A stretch of DNA of 5,591 nucleotides from an uncultured Bacteroidales bacterium (lineage in GTDB: Bacteria > Bacteroidota > Bacteroidia > Bacteroidales > Marinilabiliaceae). Under the pieces are notes generated by a model. The model was not told where the DNA came from. It did not search any database and saw nothing but the letters and a program-made list of their open reading frames with translations. The stretch lies in the NCBI GenBank assembly GCA_934699135.1, contig CAKUVM010000076.1, forward strand, positions 1-5,591. Direction: 5' to 3'. Below, piece after piece: positions 1-5,591 of this stretch. The translations under genes and the position numbers were made by a program. How positions within the stretch are numbered: the first letter of the stretch is position 1; every line of letters starts with the position of its first letter.

Positions 1-341
1 GGTCTTGCCTCATGCTGTCAGACCGTCGTTTGGCCCGGACCACGTTGGGCAACATTTTTTTCGTCTTGCCAGGCGGAAGGGTGATCGGGGTGGGGCGAAA
101 CGCCAAGCCGGACGCACTTTGCCGTTTCGTGAAAGAGAAGAGGCTCTTTGAGCGGTTCCGAATGACGTATGAGGAGGTCGATGGCATCGGGCAGCCCACT
201 GTGACCGAGGCCATGGAGTGCTTCGTATGCGACTCCGCCATAGGGCTGCGGCCAGTCATGTCAATAGGCACGGCCAAACGATTCTATACTAAGACAGGCG
301 CCGCGTTCGCCGCGGCTTTGCGCGATATGATTGTTGTCTGA
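1..341 (+). CDS. 3' part of a gene entering from the left edge; possibly a class-IV aminotransferase / aminodeoxychorismate lyase relative
   Basis: The reading frame is open from the first full codon at position 3 to the TGA at 339-341, so the ATG at 12 is probably internal and the true start lies outside the window. About 112 residues are visible. The segment TTLGNIFFVLPGGRV (about nt 39-83) resembles the 'sNxFxV-dG' strand of fold-type IV PLP aminotransferases (PabC, IlvE, D-amino-acid aminotransferase). The later EAMECFVCDSAIGLRPVMSI (about nt 222-281) resembles the family's C-terminal 'EaFlTnsxxGixPV' block. Against this, the usual 'TP...GitR' stretch between them is short and poorly matched, and the PLP lysine would lie upstream, out of view. 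The gene ends 25 bp before the GH26 start and could be cotranscribed with it, but no functional link is apparent. That it is coding is likely; the family assignment is a tentative motif reading. Confidence 0.5.
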   Translation, partial: SCLMLSDRRLARTTLGNIFFVLPGGRVIGVGRNAKPDALCRFVKEKRLFERFRMTYEEVDGIGQPTVTEAMECFVCDSAIGLRPVMSIGTAKRFYTKTGAAFAAALRDMIVV

Positions 342-366
342 TGCTCAACAAACAAATAACAGAGAT

Positions 367-1422
367 ATGAAAATTAAACAAATAGCTTTTGCTGGCCTTA
401 TGGCTCTCGCCTTGGCCTCCTGCCAGACTGGGCAAAGTGGCGCGGAGCGTCTTTCTCCAGAGGCCTCGAGGGTCTTGGACTTCATTGCGCAGTCGCAGGG
501 GCGCAAGGCTCTTTCGGCCACTATGGCCAATGTGACGTGGAACACGGCCGAGGCTGATCTTGTGCATGAGGCCACAGGCAAATATCCTGCCATCATTGGC
601 TTGGACTATATCGACATATACACTGACGATGACACAGCGGCCGGGGTATATCGCCCCTATGACGACTTTTCCGTGCCGCAAGGTTGGTGGGATGCCGGCG
701 GCTTGGTCACGGTCTGTTGGCATTGGAATGTGCCTGTGGCCCCAGACTCCGCCAGGCTCACATTTCGACCTGACACAGAGTTCCGCACCGCCAACATGCT
801 GAAAGACGGCACGTGGGAGCATGCTGTCATGGCTCATGACCTCGGGCTGGTGGCCAAGAGGCTCCGCCAGTTCAAGGAGGCCGGAATCCCCGTACTGTGG
901 CGACCGCTTCACGAGGCCGCGGGAAACACCTTGATAGGTGGCGAACCTTGGTTCTGGTGGGGCAACGGCGGCGCGGAGGCATATGCGGCCTTGTGGCGAC
1001 ATATGCACCAATATTTCAGTGCCGAGGGGCTGAATAACTTGATATGGGTGTGGACCACAGAGACTGGCTTCCATGGCGGTGATGTCGTGGCACGGGACAC
1101 GGCGTGGTACCCGGGAGACGAGTATGTCGATGTGATAGGGCGCGACTCTTATCACAAAGACTGTGCCCGGATGGTTGCCGAGTATGAGGCAATACGCGAG
1201 TCTTTCCCAAATAAACCGTTGACACTCAGCGAGTGTGGCGATGTGGCGGCAATCTCGAGACAATGGAGCGCAGGAGTCCTCTGGGGATGGTTTATGCCGT
1301 GGTATCAATATAAGGCCACGACGTTGAGTGGCCACGAGTGGGCCGACGCCGAGTGGTGGGCCGATGCCGCCAATGCCGATTTTGTGGCGTGGCGCGGAGA
1401 TCTGCCCGATTTCAGGAAGTAG
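367..1422 (+). CDS. GH26 family lipoprotein, probable beta-1,4-mannanase
   Basis: Predicted to hydrolyse beta-1,4-mannosidic bonds in mannan, glucomannan or galactomannan at the cell envelope. The 351-residue product starts with a lipoprotein signal peptide: basic MKIK, a hydrophobic stretch, then LASC with Cys19 as the lipidation site. The rest is one GH26 (beta/alpha)8 catalytic domain, about residues 30-350, with no added binding module. The acid/base Glu183 lies in WRPLHEAAG (178-186). The substrate-binding aromatics WFWWG follow at 195-199. GRDSY (258-262) supplies the tyrosine that usually contacts the nucleophile. The nucleophile Glu289 lies in LTLSECG (285-291). WGWFMPWY (306-313) matches the late aromatic strand. 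ATG 367 is preferred over the in-frame TTG at 331 because the signal peptide begins there and TTG would overlap the upstream gene. There is no clear Shine-Dalgarno, as is common in Bacteroidota. It lies 24 bp before the GH5 gene, probably in one operon. Family is secure; endo versus mannobiose-releasing exo action cannot be read from the sequence. Confidence 0.93.
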   Translation: MKIKQIAFAGLMALALASCQTGQSGAERLSPEASRVLDFIAQSQGRKALSATMANVTWNTAEADLVHEATGKYPAIIGLDYIDIYTDDDTAAGVYRPYDDFSVPQGWWDAGGLVTVCWHWNVPVAPDSARLTFRPDTEFRTANMLKDGTWEHAVMAHDLGLVAKRLRQFKEAGIPVLWRPLHEAAGNTLIGGEPWFWWGNGGAEAYAALWRHMHQYFSAEGLNNLIWVWTTETGFHGGDVVARDTAWYPGDEYVDVIGRDSYHKDCARMVAEYEAIRESFPNKPLTLSECGDVAAISRQWSAGVLWGWFMPWYQYKATTLSGHEWADAEWWADAANADFVAWRGDLPDFRK

Positions 1423-1446
1423 AGAAACTTTAAGTATGAAATAGAT

Positions 1447-2739
1447 ATGAAGACAAAGACAACACTGAAAACCTACGTGGCGATGGCCGCTGCCGCCATA
1501 GCTCTCCAAGGGTGCGCAGGTGATGGCGCAAAGAAGACCACGCCTGCCTCCGATGCCGCCCCTGCCGTGCGGGCCATGACGCTGGGCGACGCCAACACCC
1601 CCGCCGACGTGGCCGAGGCCATGGGCATGGGCTGGAACCTGGGCAACAGCCTGGACAGTTGGACGGCTGAGGGCGGCTTGGCTGCCGAGACGGCTTGGAG
1701 CAACGTGCCATCTTGTCAAGGTCTGTTTGACCTTGTGGCAAAGGCTGGCGTGAAGACGGTGCGAATCCCCGTCACGTGGCTGGGACACACAGGCCCGGCC
1801 CCTGAATATAAGATTGACGAGGCGTGGCTAAACCGCGTGGCGCAGGTGGTGGGCTATGCCGAGGCCGCGGGGCTAAACGCCATCATCAACATTCACCATG
1901 ATGGGGCCGATGGCGCGCATTGGCTGAACATAAAAGGCGCAGCCGCCAACGCCGCTGTGAACAAGGCCGTGCAGGCACAGCTGCGAGCCATGTGGACGCA
2001 AATTGCCAAGAAATTTCAAGACAAGGGCCCGTGGCTCATTTTCGAGGTTCTCAACGAGATTCATGACGGCGGCTGGGGCTGGGGAGACAACCGCAACGAT
2101 GGCGGCAAGCAATACAAGACGCTTAACGAGTGGAACGCCGCCGCCGTGGAGGCCATCCGCGCCACGGGCGGCGAGAATGCCACAAGGTGGATTGCCGTGC
2201 CAAGCTACGTCACAAACTTCGACTTCGCCGTCAAGTACCTCAAACTGCCTGCCGACCCCGCCAAGAGGCTTATGGTGGCCATACATTTCTACGACCCTAA
2301 CAAATATACGCTGGATGCCGAGTTCTCAGAATGGGGACATCTGGCCGCGCCAGACAAGAAATTAAACTGGGGCGATGAAGACAACGTGAGGGATATATTT
2401 GCAGCCATGAAGACCAAGTTCATCAATGCCGGCACGCCTGTGTATATCGGTGAGATAGGGTGCGTCCGCCGTGACGATGAGAGAAGTGAGGCCTTCAGGA
2501 AATATTACCTGGAGTTTGTGTGCGCGGCCGCGCGGGCGTATTGCATGGCTCCGATATTCTGGGACAATGGCTACCTCGGTACCGGCAAAGAGCAGTCTGG
2601 CCTAATAGACCGCAAGGAAGTCGCTTTTGCCAACGATGGCGAGGCGGTTCTCAAACTGATGGTTAACGCTGTGAATAATAAGAATCTTACTCTGCAACAG
2701 ATAGAGGCTAAGCCTATTGAAAGCTATATGGAGAAATAG
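1447..2739 (+). CDS. GH5 family lipoprotein, endo-beta-1,4-glucanase/mannanase type
   Basis: Predicted retaining glycosidase cleaving internal beta-1,4 links in a glucan or mannan backbone. The 430-residue product has a lipoprotein signal peptide ending in LQGC (Cys23), then an Ala/Thr/Lys-rich linker to about residue 50. A GH5 (beta/alpha)8 domain follows, about 53-410. Family marks: GMGWNLGNSLDSW (60-72) at the barrel entry; TVRIPVTW with Arg106; INIHHDG (148-153); the acid/base Glu204 in VLNEIHDG (201-208); AIHFYDP (278-284) with His280 and Tyr282; the nucleophile Glu336 in PVYIGEIG (331-338); and IFWDNG with Trp372. The NLGNSLD and HFYDP motifs recall subfamily GH5_4 (cellulase, lichenase, xyloglucanase, glucomannanase), but the subfamily is a guess. 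A terminator follows 23 bp after the stop. The upstream leader is AT-rich without a Shine-Dalgarno. Pairing with GH26 suggests glucomannan or mannan as substrate. Family is secure; substrate is inferred. Confidence 0.92.
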   Translation: MKTKTTLKTYVAMAAAAIALQGCAGDGAKKTTPASDAAPAVRAMTLGDANTPADVAEAMGMGWNLGNSLDSWTAEGGLAAETAWSNVPSCQGLFDLVAKAGVKTVRIPVTWLGHTGPAPEYKIDEAWLNRVAQVVGYAEAAGLNAIINIHHDGADGAHWLNIKGAAANAAVNKAVQAQLRAMWTQIAKKFQDKGPWLIFEVLNEIHDGGWGWGDNRNDGGKQYKTLNEWNAAAVEAIRATGGENATRWIAVPSYVTNFDFAVKYLKLPADPAKRLMVAIHFYDPNKYTLDAEFSEWGHLAAPDKKLNWGDEDNVRDIFAAMKTKFINAGTPVYIGEIGCVRRDDERSEAFRKYYLEFVCAAARAYCMAPIFWDNGYLGTGKEQSGLIDRKEVAFANDGEAVLKLMVNAVNNKNLTLQQIEAKPIESYMEK

Positions 2740-2762
2740 CCTTTCGAAAAAGAGCGAAAATG

Positions 2763-2799
2763 AAAAAGAGACTGGCCGTCTGGGCTAGTCTCTTTTTTT
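2763..2799 (+). terminator. Rho-independent terminator of the GH26-GH5 operon, possibly bidirectional
   Basis: The arms GAGACTGGCC (2768-2777) and GGCTAGTCTC (2783-2792) pair over 10 bp with one G-U wobble around a 5-nt loop. Five flanking A residues (2763-2767) extend the stem against the T tract. Seven T residues (2793-2799) follow. It lies 23 bp after the GH5 stop. The A run on the left side gives a five-T tract on the other strand, so it could also stop transcripts from the right. Confidence 0.9.
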
Positions 2800-2826
2800 G
2801 ATGCCATTCCATCCATTATTATGGCG

Positions 2827-2861
2827 AGTATCCTCCGCCAATGCCGCGGCGGACACATACT
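2827..2861. other. Imperfect hairpin in the convergent intergenic spacer, role unknown
   Basis: AGTAT (2827-2831) pairs with ATACT (2857-2861), and TCCGCC (2834-2839) pairs with GGCGGA (2848-2853). They are separated by a small asymmetric internal loop (CC against CAC), with an 8-nt apical loop. No T tract follows on either strand, so it is not a standard intrinsic terminator. It may be a 3'-end stabilising structure or chance; only the pairing is seen. Confidence 0.35.
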
Positions 2862-2899
2862 TATCATACTCATCAGGTCAAACACAGGCAGACGGAGGC

Positions 2900-2936
2900 A
2901 AAAGGAGGCGGTCTCCTGATTCTGAAGGCCGCCTCC
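2900..2936 (-). terminator. Probable intrinsic terminator of the calcium ATPase gene
   Basis: GGAGGCGG (2904-2911) and CCGCCTCC (2929-2936) form a perfect 8-bp GC-rich stem with a 17-nt loop. Read on the minus strand, the stem is followed at once by TTTT (complement of AAAA 2900-2903). It starts about 20 bp after the ATPase stop. The loop is long and the T run short, so termination strength is uncertain, but position and orientation fit. Confidence 0.6.
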
Positions 2937-2955
2937 GCGAGTCGAATGATGGGGT

Positions 2956-5591
2956 CTAGGCACGCCGCCTTCCGCCAAAGAGCCAAATGTAGCCCTCGCG
3001 CACCCACAAGACGAGAGATGAAGCTAAGGTGATTATGCCCCAATCTTCTAGCGACATTGGAGCCACGTCAAAGAACTTGTACATAACCTCCACAATCAGC
3101 ACCTGGCCAATCAGGATGATCGCGGCTATGAGCCCGAACCCTTTGCAACCTCGCAAGTGAAGCGCACTGCGGCCTGTGCGGAAAGCGCGGGCGTCGAACA
3201 TATACCAGAAGTGCGTCATCACGAAGACGGAGAACAGGAGGGTCTGCTCATCGGTGTTGAGGCCGTCCTTGAAGCCGATGGTGCAGTGCAGGAAGTCTGT
3301 CATATGGTGAATGTCAGCGTGTTCGCATACATAGAGCATAACCACCATGATGAGGAAAAAGAGTCCTCCGATACCAAATATCTCCACACCCATCTGGCGG
3401 TCTATGATGAAAGCTTTACGATTCCTTGGCCTGCATTTCATAACCTCTGGCGATGGAGGCAGAGACGCCAGCGCCATGGCGCCGAACGTGTCCATAATGA
3501 GGTTCACCCAGAGCATCTGTGTCACCGTCAGTGGTGATTGGATGCTCATAAACGCGCCGACCAATACAATCAGGCAGGCCGACACATTGACCGTCAGCTG
3601 GAAGAGTAGGAAGCGCTGGATATTCTGATAGAGAGAGCGCCCCCACATGACAGCGCGCCCGATGCTGCTAAACGAGTTGTCAATAATGGTGATGTCGCTC
3701 ACCTCTTTGGCCACAGACGTGCCGTCGCCCATAGAGAGGCCCACGTGGGCGGCTTTGAGTGCTGGGGCGTCGTTGGTGCCGTCGCCAGTCACGGCCACCA
3801 CCTCACCGCGCCTTTGCAGGGCCTCCACCAGTCTCTTCTTGTCCAAGGGGCGGGCGCGGGCGATTATCTTCAGGTCGCCTACCTTTTGCTCCAGCTCCTG
3901 GTCGGTCATGGCGGCCAGTTCAGTTCCTGTCGCAATGTTCCTGTCTCCGTCTTTGGCTGGGTTCCATAGGCCAATTTGCCGGCCAATCTCGCGGGCTGTG
4001 CTGACGGTGTCTCCCGTCACCATTTTGATGTCGATGCCCGCGCCAATGCATTTGCCCACGGCCTCAGGCACGTCATCCCGCACGGGGTCGGCTATCGCCA
4101 CTATGCCGAGGAATGTCAGCCCGTCCGCCACAACTTTCCCGTCCGCTATGACGTGGTCTGTCTCGTTAAGGACTTGATAGGCGAAGCCTAGCGTGCGCAT
4201 CCCCTGCTCCTGATACGTCTGCAGCAGTCTCTCCACCTCCTCGCGGCTCTTGCCTTGAGCCACGGTCTTGCAGAGAGACAAGACAATCTCGGGTGCGCCC
4301 TTGACGTGGAGGACAATCCGGCCCGAGGTCTCGCGAACCACCGTGGCCATATACTTCCTCTCGGTAGAGAATGGCAATTCTTCCATTTTTGCGGCTTCAT
4401 CGCGCAGTTGTCTATAGTTCAGCCCTTGGCTGTGGAGCCACAGCAGCAGCGCGCCCTCTGTCGGGTTGCCTATTGGCGCGGGGGCCTTAGGGTCTGAAGT
4501 GTCAAGCTCCGCTGTCGCGTTGACGGCCACGCCCTCTGCTATCGTTTGTGCGGCTTCGCCGCCATCTAGAGCCTGGCTCTCGCCCAAGTCGAAGAATGCG
4601 GTTTGGCTCACTTTCATCTTGTTTTGCGTCAGCGTGCCTGTCTTGTCAGTGCATATCACGGTGGAGGCTCCCATGGTCTCACAGGCGTGCATTTTACGCA
4701 CAAGATTGTTGGTTTTCAGCATTCTGCGCATACTGTAGGCCAAGGCCAGAGTCACGGCCATTGGCAGTCCCTCCGGCACGGCCACCACAATTAGCGTCAC
4801 GGCAATCATGAGTGTCTGCAGCAGATAGGCCAGAAAATCCACCCACACCAGGTCTGCCTCGGTGGCCCAAATTGGCCACAGGTAAGCCACGCAGCGACCC
4901 AGCACCACGAGCGCGGCCAAGGCGTAGCTCAGTTTCGTTATCAGGTCTCCAAGCCCGTCAAGTTGCTCGTTGAGTGGCGTGCGGACGCTGTCGTCAATTT
5001 GCGCGGCTTCGAAAACCTTGCCATTCTCCGTCTCGTCTCCCACGGCGAAGACGCGCGCCATGCCATGCCCCTCCATCACCTTGGTGCCGCGCATCACGTG
5101 GTTGGATGGGAATGGGGCCTCTTTGTCAAAGTCGGCCTCCACTGTCGTCTTTTCGCACAGAGGCTCGCCCGTCAGGCTGCTCTCGTCAACCTTGAGGAGT
5201 GTGGCCGTGAGCAATTCGGCATCGGCCGGCACTTCATCTCCCGTTGAGAGGATTATGATGTCGCCCACCACGATGTCTCTCTTGGGGACTTTTCGCGCCG
5301 TGCCGCCGCGCATCACCTCCACAGGTTCATCGTCATTCACTTGGTTGAGGACGGCGAACTCGCGGTCTGCCTTCATCTCGAAAATGAACGCCAATCCTGT
5401 GGCCAGAAGAATGGCCACGAAGATGCCGATGGGTTCGAAGAACACGGCCGCGCCCTTGCCCAACGCCTCATATTCGTATATTGATATGCCCACAGACAGG
5501 CATCCCGCCACGAGCAGTATTATTATGAGGGGGTCTGTGAATTTCTCCAGGAATTTTTTCCACCAGGGCTCCTTCTTGGCGGGGGTGAGGA
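2956..5591 (-). CDS. PMCA-type (P2B) calcium-transporting P-type ATPase, N-terminus cut by the window edge
   Basis: Inner-membrane pump that uses ATP to expel Ca2+ from the cytoplasm. The frame is open to the right edge; the GTG at 5511 is internal, because upstream codons encode a typical PWWKKFLEKFTDPLIII segment leading into M1. About 877 residues are visible, so probably only a few dozen are missing. Numbering from the codon at 5511-5509: M2 about 22-45; actuator-domain TGE at 114-116; M3 about 194-211; M4 with PEGLP and Ca2+-ligand Glu247; phosphorylation motif CTDKTGT with Asp289; nucleotide-binding KGAPE at 404-408; hinge TGDGTNDAP at 575-583; M5 about 637-654; M6 with WVNLIMDT and ligands Asn670 and Asp674; M7-M10 about 711-845. 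M5 shows no acidic ligand (NVSACLIVLVGAF), which separates P2B from SERCA-type pumps and implies one Ca2+ site. It ends soon after M10 in a short basic tail, with no calmodulin-binding extension. It converges on the hydrolase operon. Its promoter is outside the window. Confidence 0.95.
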   Translation of the reverse strand, partial: LTPAKKEPWWKKFLEKFTDPLIIILLVAGCLSVGISIYEYEALGKGAAVFFEPIGIFVAILLATGLAFIFEMKADREFAVLNQVNDDEPVEVMRGGTARKVPKRDIVVGDIIILSTGDEVPADAELLTATLLKVDESSLTGEPLCEKTTVEADFDKEAPFPSNHVMRGTKVMEGHGMARVFAVGDETENGKVFEAAQIDDSVRTPLNEQLDGLGDLITKLSYALAALVVLGRCVAYLWPIWATEADLVWVDFLAYLLQTLMIAVTLIVVAVPEGLPMAVTLALAYSMRRMLKTNNLVRKMHACETMGASTVICTDKTGTLTQNKMKVSQTAFFDLGESQALDGGEAAQTIAEGVAVNATAELDTSDPKAPAPIGNPTEGALLLWLHSQGLNYRQLRDEAAKMEELPFSTERKYMATVVRETSGRIVLHVKGAPEIVLSLCKTVAQGKSREEVERLLQTYQEQGMRTLGFAYQVLNETDHVIADGKVVADGLTFLGIVAIADPVRDDVPEAVGKCIGAGIDIKMVTGDTVSTAREIGRQIGLWNPAKDGDRNIATGTELAAMTDQELEQKVGDLKIIARARPLDKKRLVEALQRRGEVVAVTGDGTNDAPALKAAHVGLSMGDGTSVAKEVSDITIIDNSFSSIGRAVMWGRSLYQNIQRFLLFQLTVNVSACLIVLVGAFMSIQSPLTVTQMLWVNLIMDTFGAMALASLPPSPEVMKCRPRNRKAFIIDRQMGVEIFGIGGLFFLIMVVMLYVCEHADIHHMTDFLHCTIGFKDGLNTDEQTLLFSVFVMTHFWYMFDARAFRTGRSALHLRGCKGFGLIAAIILIGQVLIVEVMYKFFDVAPMSLEDWGIITLASSLVLWVREGYIWLFGGRRRA

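Noticed and set aside
342..366. A possible separate promoter for the hydrolase operon
   Set aside because: The 25-bp gap and the preceding coding sequence show no convincing Bacteroidota -7 (TAnnTTTG) and -33 (TTTG) pair, so no promoter is called.
1436..1444. A tiny ATG-AAA-TAG frame just before the GH5 start
   Set aside because: It is only two codons long and probably a chance product of the AT-rich leader; there is no evidence of translational coupling.
289..1788. A 499-codon open frame on the minus strand across the GH26 gene and the start of the GH5 gene
   Set aside because: It lies antisense to two genes with intact catalytic motifs and signal peptides. Its translation is rich in His, Arg, Pro and Cys with no recognisable domain, as expected of an antisense shadow of GC-rich coding sequence.
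2893..2909. Direct repeat of GGAGGC (2894-2899 and 2904-2909) resembling a short tandem repeat
   Set aside because: There are only two copies of a 6-mer, and the second is part of the terminator stem. No array or mobile-element boundary was found.
2724..2978. An 84-codon minus-strand frame over the intergenic spacer
   Set aside because: It starts inside the ATPase 3' end and runs through both terminator hairpins and into the GH5 end. It has low-complexity content and no plausible start context.
3647..4177. A 176-codon plus-strand frame inside the ATPase gene, plus several shorter ones between 3157 and 5247
   Set aside because: All are antisense to conserved P-type ATPase domains. They are Ser/Pro/Arg-rich without motifs, which fits shadow frames.

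Overview
The window looks like ordinary chromosomal DNA from a GC-rich member of the Bacteroidota, most likely a gut-type Bacteroidales. Three observations point there. Two lipoprotein glycoside hydrolases sit in tandem. Neither has a convincing Shine-Dalgarno sequence; both start codons follow AT-rich leaders. The third is a PMCA-type calcium ATPase of the kind common in Bacteroidales. Genus cannot be fixed from the sequence.

Layout: (1) Positions 1-341, plus strand, hold the 3' end of a gene that starts outside the window. It may be a class-IV aminotransferase/aminodeoxychorismate lyase relative, but this is tentative. (2) Positions 367-1422 and 1447-2739, plus strand, encode a GH26 beta-mannanase-type lipoprotein and a GH5 endo-beta-glucanase/mannanase-type lipoprotein. 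They are 24 bp apart and followed by a strong intrinsic terminator at 2763-2799. (3) The 216-bp spacer between convergent genes (2740-2955) holds that terminator, an imperfect hairpin of unknown role (2827-2861), and a hairpin followed by T residues on the minus strand (2900-2936) that probably ends the opposing transcript. (4) Positions 2956-5591, minus strand, hold a nearly complete P2B (PMCA-type) Ca2+-transporting P-type ATPase. Its first few dozen residues lie beyond the right edge.

The two hydrolases probably act together on a beta-1,4-linked mannan or glucomannan at the cell envelope: a short two-enzyme operon with no SusC/SusD, transporter or regulator in view. The upstream partial gene and the calcium pump have no evident functional link to them. 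All catalytic and ion-binding residues checked in the three main genes are intact. I found no mobile element, RNA gene, CRISPR array or clearly new system; the findings below are modest.
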